This document shows, piece after piece, positions 42,117 to 50,890 of a stretch of 64,000 nt of DNA. A model generated the notes under the pieces. It did not search any database and was not told the origin of the DNA. It saw nothing but the letters and a program-made list of their open reading frames with translations. Each line of letters begins with the position of its first letter. The first letter of the stretch is position 1. A program made the translations under genes and the position numbers. Source of the DNA: an uncultured Maribacter sp. (lineage in GTDB: Bacteria > Bacteroidota > Bacteroidia > Flavobacteriales > Flavobacteriaceae); assembly GCA_947493885.1 (NCBI GenBank), contig CANLTE010000002.1:124001-188000 (forward strand). Direction: 5' to 3'.

Positions 42117-43889
42117 ATGCAAGAACTTTCTACCTTCTATTCTAATGAAGTAAACAAATACCAGACTCAGTTATCTCAAGTAAAAAAAGAGCTCTTGGGA
42201 TCAAGTATGTTGCGACTTGCGGTTTTTGTTTTAACTGCATTTGGAATTTATTTTGCTTTAGGAAATGTAAAGCTTGTTTTAGGAATATTGTTAGGTGCTA
42301 TAGTTTTGTTTTTATTTTTAGTATCTCGACACACCGATTTAGTTTACAAAAGAGATAAATTACTTGCATTGATTAAGATAAATCAGCAAGAATTATATGT
42401 GTTAAAAGGCGATTTTTATAATCTTCCAAATGGTGATGTGTATAAAAATCCAGAACATTATTTTAGTCAAGATATAGACTTATTTGGTAGGGGTTCTTTC
42501 TTTCAATATGCTAATAGAACAGCCTTACCACAAGGAAGTGATTTGTTGGCTAATATATTTACGGCAAATGATGTATCCGATATTAAAGTAAAACAAGACG
42601 CAATAAATGAAATTGCAAAACAAACAAACTGGCGACAAGAGTTTTCTGCAATAGCTTCTCTGGTAAAAACCGAGACACCGTATCGTACTATTATAAAATG
42701 GTTGTCCAATTATAAGGTTTTTGTTCCTAAAATAATGAGAGTGCTTCCAATGGTATATAGTATAATTTCATTGGTGGTCGTTGCTGGGTATTTTTTAGGA
42801 TATATTCCAGGATGGGTTTCAGGAGTACTATTTCTTGGAGGCTGGTTAATTACAGGAAGGTTTGTTAAATCTATTGGAAAAATAGCCCTAGATATCAGTA
42901 AAATTCAAACCACTTTTCAGCAATACCAAAAGTTAATTCTCGAAATTGAAAAAATTGAATTCACAACAGAATTGTTAAAAGAAAAGAGAGCGTTAATAAT
43001 ACGTGATAAAACAAAGACATCTTCAATTTTAAAGGAATTTGCCAGATATTTAAGTGCTTTAGATCAGCGAAATAATTTTATTTTTAGTATTGTAGGGAAC
43101 GCTTTTTTACTATGGGATTTACAACAATGTTATAAAATTGAAAGATGGATTGAAAGTTATTCCGCAGATGTAGAAAAATGGTTTGGATGTATTGCTTTTT
43201 TTGATGCCTATAATAGTTTAGGGAATTTTACATTTAATCATCCAAATTTTACTTTTCCTGAAATAGTTGAGAGCGAGATTCAAATACAATCATTTAGAGC
43301 AGGACATCCGTTATTACGCCCAGAAAAAAGCATTTTAAATGATTTTAGAATTTTAAAAGAAGAGTTTTTCATAATTACTGGTGCTAATATGGCGGGTAAA
43401 AGTACTTTTCTTAGAACAGTATCATTACATATAGTAATGTCTAACATTGGCTTACCAATATGTAGCAATAAGGTGAAGTATAATCCAGTAAAATTAATTA
43501 CTAGTATGCGAACGTCTGATTCGTTAACTGATGATGAATCGTACTTTTTTTCAGAATTAAAACGATTAAAGTTTATAGTTGACGAAATTCAGATGGATAA
43601 GTACTTTATTGTTTTGGATGAGATTTTAAAAGGGACAAATAGTACAGATAAAGCTAAAGGTTCGCGTAAATTTATTGAAAAGCTTATAGCATCCAAATCA
43701 ACTGGAATAATTGCCACCCACGATTTGAGTCTTTGTGAAACTGCGGATAATTTAAATCAGGTTAAAAACTATTATTTTGATGCAGAGATAATAGATAACG
43801 AGCTTCATTTTGATTATAAATTTAAAAAAGGAATCTGTCAGAATATGAACGCATCTTTTCTACTTAAAAAGATGGAAATAATAAATTAG
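42117..43889 (+). CDS. Membrane-anchored MutS-like ATPase
   Basis: The 590-residue protein has a helical N-terminal region, two hydrophobic pairs (about 32-68 and 208-242) and a C-terminal MutS domain V: Walker A TGANMAGKSTFLRT (about 428-441), Walker B with YFIVLDEILKGTNS, and the IIATHDLSL switch histidine. The mismatch-recognition and clamp domains of MutS are missing. Members of this group are annotated as MutS-related in Bacteroidota and have no assigned role; the membrane segments argue against mismatch repair. I chose ATG at 42117 over a TTG at 42093. Confidence 0.9.
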   Translation: MQELSTFYSNEVNKYQTQLSQVKKELLGSSMLRLAVFVLTAFGIYFALGNVKLVLGILLGAIVLFLFLVSRHTDLVYKRDKLLALIKINQQELYVLKGDFYNLPNGDVYKNPEHYFSQDIDLFGRGSFFQYANRTALPQGSDLLANIFTANDVSDIKVKQDAINEIAKQTNWRQEFSAIASLVKTETPYRTIIKWLSNYKVFVPKIMRVLPMVYSIISLVVVAGYFLGYIPGWVSGVLFLGGWLITGRFVKSIGKIALDISKIQTTFQQYQKLILEIEKIEFTTELLKEKRALIIRDKTKTSSILKEFARYLSALDQRNNFIFSIVGNAFLLWDLQQCYKIERWIESYSADVEKWFGCIAFFDAYNSLGNFTFNHPNFTFPEIVESEIQIQSFRAGHPLLRPEKSILNDFRILKEEFFIITGANMAGKSTFLRTVSLHIVMSNIGLPICSNKVKYNPVKLITSMRTSDSLTDDESYFFSELKRLKFIVDEIQMDKYFIVLDEILKGTNSTDKAKGSRKFIEKLIASKSTGIIATHDLSLCETADNLNQVKNYYFDAEIIDNELHFDYKFKKGICQNMNASFLLKKMEIIN

Positions 43890-43896
43890 ACGTACA

Positions 43897-44898
43897 ATGG
43901 ATTCACTTACCCAAATAGTTTTAGGAGCTGCTGTTGGAGAAGCGGTATTAGGAAAAAAAGTTGGTAACAAGGCAATGCTTTATGGTGCAATTGCAGGGAC
44001 AATTCCAGATTTAGATATTTTTGCAAGTTATTTTACCGACACTGTAACGGCAATTGAGATGCATAGAGGATTTAGCCACTCCATTGTGTTTAGTATTCTT
44101 ATGGCGCCAATTCTGGGTTGGATAGTTCATAAAATGCATAAAAAGGAGGAAGCAACATTTAGAGATTGGAGTTGGCTCTTTTTTTGGGGATTGTTTACAC
44201 ATCCAATTCTAGATGTGTTTACCACTTGGGGAACGCAACTTTTTTGGCCTTTAGAAGTACGTTTGGCCTTCAGAAATATTTTTGTGATTGATCCACTTTA
44301 TACACTTCCTTTTTTGGTGTTTTTAGTTTTGGCAATGTGTCAAAAAAAAACAGCTCCTAAACGTTTAAAGTACAATACTTGGGGATTGTACGCAAGCACT
44401 TCTTACTTAATAATTACTTTAATATTAAAGGGAGTCACATATAAAAAATTTAAAGATAGTCTACATCTACAGGGAATCTCGTACAGCAACATTTCAACGA
44501 GAACAACACCTTTTAATACGTTGCTATGGAGCGCAAATGTGGATACTAAAGACGCGTATTTAATAGGAACTTACTCATTGTTTGATTCTAAACCAATCAG
44601 TTTTGTTAAGTATCCTAAAAACCATGATGCTTTGAATAAGTTTAGAAAGTATGATAAGGTAAACCGATTAGTTAAAATTACCGATGGATGGTATACGATA
44701 ACCCAAAAAAAGAACAAGTTATATTTAAATGATCTGCGGTTTGGACTTATGAGCTTAGACCCAAATGAAAAGCAATTTGCTTTTAGTTACAAATTAAGTG
44801 AAAGGTCTGATGGTTTAGTTGTTGAGGAAACACCTAAAGTTAGTGGTGATGTAAAAAAACTTTTAAATGCCCTTTGGAATCGTATTTGGGGAAATTAA
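43897..44898 (+). CDS. YdjM/DUF457-family membrane metal-dependent hydrolase
   Basis: The 333-residue protein starts MDSLTQIVLGAAVGEAVLGKKVGNKA and has the family motifs IPDLDIFASYF, HRGFSHSIVFS and THPILDVFTTWGT, with histidines and aspartates that could bind metal, plus four to five hydrophobic helices. YdjM in E. coli is a LexA-controlled inner-membrane protein. The C-terminal about 150 residues are soluble. Function unknown. Confidence 0.9.
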   Translation: MDSLTQIVLGAAVGEAVLGKKVGNKAMLYGAIAGTIPDLDIFASYFTDTVTAIEMHRGFSHSIVFSILMAPILGWIVHKMHKKEEATFRDWSWLFFWGLFTHPILDVFTTWGTQLFWPLEVRLAFRNIFVIDPLYTLPFLVFLVLAMCQKKTAPKRLKYNTWGLYASTSYLIITLILKGVTYKKFKDSLHLQGISYSNISTRTTPFNTLLWSANVDTKDAYLIGTYSLFDSKPISFVKYPKNHDALNKFRKYDKVNRLVKITDGWYTITQKKNKLYLNDLRFGLMSLDPNEKQFAFSYKLSERSDGLVVEETPKVSGDVKKLLNALWNRIWGN

Positions 44899-44950
44899 AG
44901 GAGTTTATCTAATAAAGAGTTTAGCTATTAATCTTTTCCATTCGTCTACA

Positions 44951-44966
44951 GTAAAATGCATTTTAC
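44951..44966. repeat. Perfect 16-bp palindrome upstream of the response-regulator gene
   Basis: GTAAAATGCATTTTAC is self-complementary over all 16 positions. It lies 57 bp before the ATG at 45024 in a 125-bp spacer. Candidate operator; not followed by a T-tract, so not a terminator. Confidence 0.5.
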
Positions 44967-45023
44967 CGAAGATTGATATTTTTTTTACGTAATTTAACTA
45001 AAATTTGTAGTAAAATTACCACT

Positions 45024-45428
45024 ATGTTAAATATTTTATTCATTGAAGATGATGCAATCGAAACCATGAAATTGCATCGCACCCTAGCAAAGCTACAATT
45101 TAAACATAAAATTGTTGAGGCTAAAAATGGCGAGGAAGCTCTCGCGCATTTAAATTCTGACGAGGTACTACCCGATATTATTCTTTTAGACTTAAATATG
45201 CCTAAAATGAGCGGGATAGAGTTTTTAAAGATACTTAAGGAAGATGCTATAATGAAATATCTTCCTACAGTTGTATTGACAACATCTGAAAATAGAGCAG
45301 ATTTATTGGAATGTTATAAAATTGGAATTGCCGGATATGTGATAAAGCCATTAAAATATGAGGATTACGAAACTAAATTGGCTAGCGTATTTAAATATTG
45401 GGAAAATAATGAGTTAGTTAAAGCCTAA
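45024..45428 (+). CDS. Single-domain response regulator
   Basis: The 134-residue protein is a stand-alone receiver (CheY/Rcp1-like): acidic pair IEDD (residues 8-10 area), phospho-acceptor Asp56 in ILLDLNMPKMSG, Thr in VVLTTSEN and Lys in VIKPLKYED. It has no output domain and could shuttle phosphate between the kinases and Hpt protein encoded downstream. I chose ATG at 45024, as the upstream extension starts with TTG and has no family match. Confidence 0.93.
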   Translation: MLNILFIEDDAIETMKLHRTLAKLQFKHKIVEAKNGEEALAHLNSDEVLPDIILLDLNMPKMSGIEFLKILKEDAIMKYLPTVVLTTSENRADLLECYKIGIAGYVIKPLKYEDYETKLASVFKYWENNELVKA

Positions 45429-45454
45429 CATAAATATGCATTTCACAACAAAAC

Positions 45455-45487
45455 TTTGATTATAATGAAGTAAAATTCCTACATTTA
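45455..45487 (+). promoter_or_regulatory. Probable promoter of the H-NOX operon
   Basis: TTTG at 45455-45458 and TACATTTA at 45480-45487 are 21 nt apart, close to the Bacteroidota consensus; the H-NOX start is at 45517. No Crp/Fnr-type dyad is present. Confidence 0.45.
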
Positions 45488-45516
45488 TTTAAGAAATTAT
45501 ACATAATTTTTTAATA

Positions 45517-46062
45517 ATGAAAGGAATTATTTTTACGGAATTCTTAGAGATGGTAGAGTCAAAATTTGGCCTAGAGGTTGTTGACACTATCATTGAGGAC
45601 TCAAATCTCGCCTCAGAAGGTATCTATACATCAGTAGGTACTTATGAATTTGCTGAAATGATTAGTTTAATTACTAATCTTAGCAATAATGTTAAAGTTC
45701 CCCAAGGAGACCTTATCTATGCATTTGGTCTTTATTTGTTTACAAGTTTAGTAAAAGCTCACCCCGATGTGGTGGACGGTTATAAATCTCCTATAGTGCT
45801 ATTATCATCTATAGAGGATCATATACATGTTCATGTGAAAAAGCTGTACCCAGAATCGGAACTTCCAACATTCAAAATTTTAGAGAAAACAGAAGACTCT
45901 ATTTCTTTGATTTATTGTTCTACTCGTGGTCTTTATAGACTCGCCCATGGTTTAATAGAAAAATCCTTTCAGCATTTTAACAAAACTGCTTCAGTTAAAT
46001 ACAGTTTAATTAAAGACGACGGTACTGAGGTTAAATTTGATATTAAACAAAATGGAGAATAA
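45517..46062 (+). CDS. H-NOX heme nitric oxide/oxygen-binding sensor
   Basis: H-NOX proteins bind NO through heme b and regulate a partner kinase or cyclase. The 181-residue protein has the full fold: GIIFTEFLEMVESKFG at the N-terminus, YTSVGTYEFAEMISLI, a histidine cluster in DHIHVHVKKLYP (His102/104/106; His104 fits the I-H-x-x-V context of the proximal ligand, His102 the canonical number) and the heme-propionate motif Y133-x-S135-x-R137 (YCSTR). It is encoded upstream of, and overlaps by 11 bp, a PAS histidine kinase, the usual H-NOX/HnoK arrangement. Confidence 0.95.
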   Translation: MKGIIFTEFLEMVESKFGLEVVDTIIEDSNLASEGIYTSVGTYEFAEMISLITNLSNNVKVPQGDLIYAFGLYLFTSLVKAHPDVVDGYKSPIVLLSSIEDHIHVHVKKLYPESELPTFKILEKTEDSISLIYCSTRGLYRLAHGLIEKSFQHFNKTASVKYSLIKDDGTEVKFDIKQNGE

Positions 46063-47647
46063 AGAGAATACCCTGCTAAAAAAGGCCATTGAAAGACAAA
46101 AAAGAGCCAGACAACAAGCAGAAAAAATATTGGAAGAAAGGTCAAAAGAACTTTACGATACCGCGGAGCATTTAAGACAAACAAATAAGATTCTAGAAAA
46201 CCTTTTGGCTCAAAAAACTACGCAGTTGGACAATGTTTTTGTGAATATTATTGATCCTTATGTAGTAATGGATTTAAAAGGGAGAATAATAAAAATGAAT
46301 TCCGCAGCAGAAGATTTTTTAGGTTATAGTATAAAGGAAAAAGTTTCTTTAGCAAGCTTGGTGCATGAAGACTATAAAGAGTATACAAAAGCTTCATTTA
46401 AGTCGCTATACACAACGGGATTAATTAAAAAGTACAGGCCAAGAATATATACCAAAAATAAGGGTTTACGTCATATTGAGGTTAATGGTAGTTTAATTAA
46501 AGATAAAACAGGAACACCAGTAGCCGCTCAAGGTATTTTAAGAGATATTACTCACGAGATAGAAATAAAGTCACTTTTAGATTTACAAAAGCAAAGGCTA
46601 GATATCATTGTAGAAAATTCACCTTTGGGTATTTGGCTAACCTCTAACGATACATTAGTTAAAGCCAATAAAGCAATTGAAAAAATGCTAGGCTATACCG
46701 AGGAGGAATTAAAATCTATGAATGCCATGGATATTACTTCGGTTGACAGTTTACAAACTTCACAAGACTATAGAAAACAACTACTCGCAGGTGAAATAGA
46801 CGATTTTACGATGGTAAAAAAGTACTTGCGAAAAGATGGGTCTTATTTTTCAGCAAAAACTACGGTTACTGCAGTAAGGAATCTTATTGGGGAGCTTAAA
46901 TACGAAGTAGCTTTAATTGAGGATATTACACACGAGCTTGAACTGGAGGAAGAAAAAAAGCAATTGGTTAAAGATTTAGAAACCAGTAACCAAGGCTTAC
47001 AGGAATATGCACATATTGTTTCTCATGATCTAAAGTCTCCTTTAAGAAGTATAAGTGCCCTTACCACATGGATGTATGAAGATTATAAAGATAAATTGGA
47101 TGATAATGGTGTTTATAATCTAAAAATGATGCAAGAAAAAGTAGAATCTATGGATAAACTAATAGATGGAATATTAAAATATTCCACTATTAAAAGTGAC
47201 CATTTAGATAATTCTTTAGTAAATGTAAATGATGTAGTAAAAGAGATTGTAGATGTTATTTATATTCCAGAGCATGTGGAGGTAAAATGTGTTAACGAGT
47301 TACCTACAATTTATGCTGATAGAACAAAAGTTCACCAACTCATTCAAAACTTTTTAAGCAATGCCGTTGTTCATATTGAAAGAGAAAAAGGATTAGTAGA
47401 GGTTGGTTGTGTTGAGCGTTCCAAATATTGGGAATTTAGTGTTAAAGATAATGGAGTGGGAATACCAAAGGAATATCATGAAAAAATATTCAAGATTTTT
47501 CAATCAATTGGTAACAAAGAAAGGTCAACAGGAATTGGGTTGTCTATCGTTAAAAAAATAATAGACCTTTATGAGGGTAAAGTGTGGTTAGAAAGTGAAA
47601 TTGGAGTAGGAACTACTTTTTTCTTCACATTAAAAAAACAAAAATGA
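46052..47647 (+). CDS. PAS-PAS sensor histidine kinase partnered with H-NOX
   Basis: The 531-residue protein has an N-terminal coiled coil (about 6-60), two PAS domains (about 60-170 and 180-295), a HisKA domain with phospho-acceptor His325 in YAHIVSHDLKSP, and a HATPase_c domain with N-box FLSNAV, G1 DNGVGIP and G2 STGIGLS. No membrane segments occur, so it is cytoplasmic, as needed for interaction with the H-NOX protein. Start ATG at 46052 lies within the H-NOX 3' end; its stop overlaps the FIST gene (ATGA). Confidence 0.95.
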   Translation: MENKENTLLKKAIERQKRARQQAEKILEERSKELYDTAEHLRQTNKILENLLAQKTTQLDNVFVNIIDPYVVMDLKGRIIKMNSAAEDFLGYSIKEKVSLASLVHEDYKEYTKASFKSLYTTGLIKKYRPRIYTKNKGLRHIEVNGSLIKDKTGTPVAAQGILRDITHEIEIKSLLDLQKQRLDIIVENSPLGIWLTSNDTLVKANKAIEKMLGYTEEELKSMNAMDITSVDSLQTSQDYRKQLLAGEIDDFTMVKKYLRKDGSYFSAKTTVTAVRNLIGELKYEVALIEDITHELELEEEKKQLVKDLETSNQGLQEYAHIVSHDLKSPLRSISALTTWMYEDYKDKLDDNGVYNLKMMQEKVESMDKLIDGILKYSTIKSDHLDNSLVNVNDVVKEIVDVIYIPEHVEVKCVNELPTIYADRTKVHQLIQNFLSNAVVHIEREKGLVEVGCVERSKYWEFSVKDNGVGIPKEYHEKIFKIFQSIGNKERSTGIGLSIVKKIIDLYEGKVWLESEIGVGTTFFFTLKKQK

Positions 47648-48777
47648 AAGTTCAGCAGGCAGTAAAAAAAGAGGGAAAGTCGTGGGAGTTTTTTCCAGAA
47701 AATAAAAGTTTAAACAAACCTTTAGTATTGGTTTTCGGAAACCGGTATTTGTTGGAAGATGAAAATTTGTATCAAGATATAAGAACATTTTATCCCGAGG
47801 GAGAAATTGTTTTTGGGTCAACGTCAGGTGAAATTATTCATGATAAAGTATTAGATAATAGTATCTGTCTAACCGCAGTTGAGTTTGAAAAGAGCTCTTT
47901 TATTGTAAAAAATGCAAATGTTACCGATACATCAGGTGACATAGAGTTGTTGGGAGTTAATTTGTTTAAAAACCTTCCTAAAGAAAACCTTAGACATATA
48001 TTTGTGATATCAGAGGGGAGTACGGTTAATGGAAGTACTTTGATTGCAGGTTTAGAAAAACATTTAAATGTTGGTGTAAATATTTCTGGAGGATTATGTG
48101 GAGATGGACCTAGATTTGAAAGAACTTTAGCCTCTTATAATGCCAATCCGAGTGATGGAGAGGTAGTTGTGGTTGGTTTTTACGGAGATAGCCTAGAAGT
48201 GAGTTGTGCAAATCATGGGGGATGGACAAGTTTTGGCCCTGAAAGGTCTATAACTAAATCTGTGAATAATGTTCTGTACGAATTAGATAATCAACCTGCA
48301 TTGGATTTATATAAACTTTATCTTGGTGAAAAGGCTAATGAATTACCAGAAGCTGCTCTATTGTACCCTTTAAACTTAAAAATAAAAGGAGAATCAGAAA
48401 CCCTGGTAAGAACTATTTTGAATATTAATGAAAATGATAACAGCATGATTTTGGCAGGAGATGTGCCAGAAGGGGCTACGGTGCAGCTAATGATGTCTAC
48501 CGTTGATGATATTGCTGAGGCTGCATCCACAGCAGCTACTTTTGCTATGCGAGATCGAAAAAATAAACCACAGTTAGGTTTATTAGTGAGTTGTGTAGGA
48601 AGAAAATTAGTAATGGATCAACGTACCGAAGAAGAAGTAGAAGAGGTTATAGACGTAATTGGTAATCAGGCAGTAGTAGCGGGATTTTATTCTTATGGAG
48701 AAATGGCTCCGTTTGCAGGACAAGATAAATGCAAATTGCATAATCAGACGATGACGCTAACACTTATAAGTGAATAA
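47644..48777 (+). CDS. FIST-domain protein, NosP-like NO sensor candidate
   Basis: The 377-residue cytoplasmic protein has FIST N (about 30-220; GSTSGEIIHDKVLDNS, VNISGGLCGDGPRFERT, VVVVGFYGDSLEV) and FIST C (about 225-365; YPLNLKIKGE, GVPEG-like GDVPEGATVQLM, GFYSYGEMAPF) domains. In Pseudomonas, Shewanella and Legionella, FIST proteins named NosP bind heme and sense NO with a co-encoded kinase. Here it sits between two kinase genes and downstream of H-NOX. Whether it binds heme is not shown by the sequence. Confidence 0.92.
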   Translation: MKVQQAVKKEGKSWEFFPENKSLNKPLVLVFGNRYLLEDENLYQDIRTFYPEGEIVFGSTSGEIIHDKVLDNSICLTAVEFEKSSFIVKNANVTDTSGDIELLGVNLFKNLPKENLRHIFVISEGSTVNGSTLIAGLEKHLNVGVNISGGLCGDGPRFERTLASYNANPSDGEVVVVGFYGDSLEVSCANHGGWTSFGPERSITKSVNNVLYELDNQPALDLYKLYLGEKANELPEAALLYPLNLKIKGESETLVRTILNINENDNSMILAGDVPEGATVQLMMSTVDDIAEAASTAATFAMRDRKNKPQLGLLVSCVGRKLVMDQRTEEEVEEVIDVIGNQAVVAGFYSYGEMAPFAGQDKCKLHNQTMTLTLISE

Positions 48778-49838
48778 TGCATCCATTATTAAAAAGACAA
48801 GTACGAAAATTTTTGCCCGAAGAGATTGCTGATATGCCTCAAATACAAGCTTTTTTGAAGGCTGTAGGTAGATCGTATCAGAATAATGATGATAAACTAG
48901 AAATGATACAAAGGTCAACTACAATTAGTTCCAAAGAACTTTCTTATGTTAATTCACAATTGCGCAAAAAAATAGAAAACCAAAAGAAAATATTTGTAAC
49001 ACTCAGCAAAGTAGTTAGTGTTATGGATAATTCAGAGGATAATGGAGTAGCAAATCAAGACCACCAAGATGTTGATCCAGTGAAATTGGCTACTGTAATT
49101 GAAGAGCAAACAAATAAAATATTACAACTTACTGAAGAACGAAAAAATCTTTTAAAAGATTTGGAAGAGCAAAATGAGTCATTAAATAACTATGCACATA
49201 TGGTTTCTCATGATTTAAAATCTCCCATAAGAAATATGCATACTTTAATGAGTTGGATAATTGAAAAAGAGCATAATAAATTTTCTGATGAAAGTAAGTT
49301 TAATTGCGATTTAGTAAATCAAAATCTGGTAAAAGTCGATAACCTTATTGAAGGTATTTTGCGACATGCAACACTAGAAGATTACGAAGAAGAAAAAACA
49401 AATATATCATTGGTTGATTTAATTGATGAAATAAAAAACACCATATATATACCAGATAATATTAAAATTATAATAGACGGCGAACTCCCTGTATTACATA
49501 AAGATAAATACAAGTTAGAACATTTGTTTAAAAATTTACTTACTAATTCAATTACAGCTACAGAGGATGTAGAAAACGGACAAATTAGTGTAAAAGCTGC
49601 AGATAAAGATGACTATTGGGAGTTTAAAGTAAGGGATAATGGCAAAGGAATTGCCAAAAAATATCAAGACAATATTTTTGATATGTTTACGAAACTTGAG
49701 AATAACGCAAAAGCAACTGGAATTGGGTTGGCATTGGTAAAAAAAATTGTAAATATATATGAGGGACATATTTGTCTTGAGTCTGAATTGGATAAAGGAA
49801 CCGAAGTTTCCTTTACCATTAAAAAAGAAGTAGTATGA
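48777..49838 (+). CDS. Histidine kinase partnered with the FIST protein
   Basis: The 353-residue protein starts with LLKRQVRKFLPEE and a helical region with DDKLEMIQRSTTISSKELSYVN (typical N-terminus of FIST-linked kinases; motif positions 4-58), a coiled coil (about 100-135), a HisKA domain with His145 in YAHMVSHDLKSP and a HATPase_c domain (DNGKGIA, ATGIGLALV). It has no PAS domain or membrane segment. Start overlaps the FIST stop by one base, and its stop overlaps the Hpt gene by 4 bp. Confidence 0.94.
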   Translation: MHPLLKRQVRKFLPEEIADMPQIQAFLKAVGRSYQNNDDKLEMIQRSTTISSKELSYVNSQLRKKIENQKKIFVTLSKVVSVMDNSEDNGVANQDHQDVDPVKLATVIEEQTNKILQLTEERKNLLKDLEEQNESLNNYAHMVSHDLKSPIRNMHTLMSWIIEKEHNKFSDESKFNCDLVNQNLVKVDNLIEGILRHATLEDYEEEKTNISLVDLIDEIKNTIYIPDNIKIIIDGELPVLHKDKYKLEHLFKNLLTNSITATEDVENGQISVKAADKDDYWEFKVRDNGKGIAKKYQDNIFDMFTKLENNAKATGIGLALVKKIVNIYEGHICLESELDKGTEVSFTIKKEVV

Positions 49839-50158
49839 CGACCGAGAAACCAAATTTAGATTATATAAAGGAATTAGCTGGAGGTGATAGTTCATTTGAA
49901 CAAAAGTTTTTGGACATAGTTAAAAATGAGTTTCCAGTAGAAAAAAAAGAATATTTAGACTGTTTAAATAGAAGAGATAATAATGCTACGGCCGAGATTG
50001 TGCATAAACTAAAGCACAAACTAAATATTCTAGGATTACATGATGGGTACCGCTTGGCTGTTGGGTATGAAGAAGAACTTAAATGCGGAGACTATAAACT
50101 TAAAGATGATTTTTTAAGTGTTCTTAACGTAATAGATAATTATATTTTAACCATTTAA
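49835..50158 (+). CDS. Hpt phosphotransfer protein
   Basis: The 107-residue protein is a four-helix histidine phosphotransfer domain with the active motif IVHKLKHKLNILGL; His57 is the expected phosphorylation site. It probably relays phosphate from the kinases to the LytTR regulator downstream, and may interact with the stand-alone receiver at 45024. Confidence 0.9.
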   Translation: MTTEKPNLDYIKELAGGDSSFEQKFLDIVKNEFPVEKKEYLDCLNRRDNNATAEIVHKLKHKLNILGLHDGYRLAVGYEEELKCGDYKLKDDFLSVLNVIDNYILTI

Positions 50159-50160
50159 TC

Positions 50161-50877
50161 ATGAATTGCATAATTGTAGATGACGAAACTACAGCGAGGG
50201 CAATAGTAAGCAAATTGTGTTCTGATACTCAAGACATGAATGTACTTGAGGAGTTTTCTAGCGCTATTGATGCTATAAAATTTTTAAATAAACAATCTGT
50301 AGACGTTGTTTTTCTGGATATTCATATGCCAACCTTTACCGGGTTTGATTTTGTTGAAACCTTAAAGGAATCACCTAAAATAGTATTGGTCACTTCAGAT
50401 AAAGAATTAGCTACCCAGGCGTTTGAATATGAGAATATTGTAGATTATTTGGTAAAGCCTATTACGCAAGAACGTTTTAATAAATCGGTTGTAAAAATCA
50501 CTAATGCTTTAAACAACCAAACCATAATTAATTCTGCAGAGAATAATAAGCCAGCAAAACAAAATAATGAGTTGTTTATAAATATAGATCACCGTTTAAT
50601 AAAGTTAAAATTTGATGAAATATTACTTATTAAAGCTTTGGGAGACTATATTAATATTAAAACTGAAAAAGAGGATTATAAAGTACACACTACCTTAAAA
50701 AAGATTAAAGAAAAACTTCCCCAAAATACGTTTATACAAACACATAGATCATACATAATAAACTTCACTAAAATAATTGATATTGAGGATAATAGTGTGC
50801 TAATCGCTAAAAATGTGGTACCTATTAGTAGGTCAAGCAGACCGGAGTTAATGCAGCACTTAAACTTATTAAAATAG
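50161..50877 (+). CDS. LytTR-type response regulator
   Basis: The 238-residue protein has a receiver domain (about 1-118; Asp53 in VVFLDIHMPTFTG, Lys in YLVKPITQE) and a C-terminal LytTR DNA-binding domain (about 138-238; INIKTEKEDYKVHTTLKK, FIQTHRSYIINF). It is the output of the relay and probably binds promoters as a dimer at direct repeats. It is convergent with the TPR/barrel gene (13-bp gap). Confidence 0.95.
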   Translation: MNCIIVDDETTARAIVSKLCSDTQDMNVLEEFSSAIDAIKFLNKQSVDVVFLDIHMPTFTGFDFVETLKESPKIVLVTSDKELATQAFEYENIVDYLVKPITQERFNKSVVKITNALNNQTIINSAENNKPAKQNNELFINIDHRLIKLKFDEILLIKALGDYINIKTEKEDYKVHTTLKKIKEKLPQNTFIQTHRSYIINFTKIIDIEDNSVLIAKNVVPISRSSRPELMQHLNLLK

Positions 50878-50890
50878 ATTTTTTTACTTT

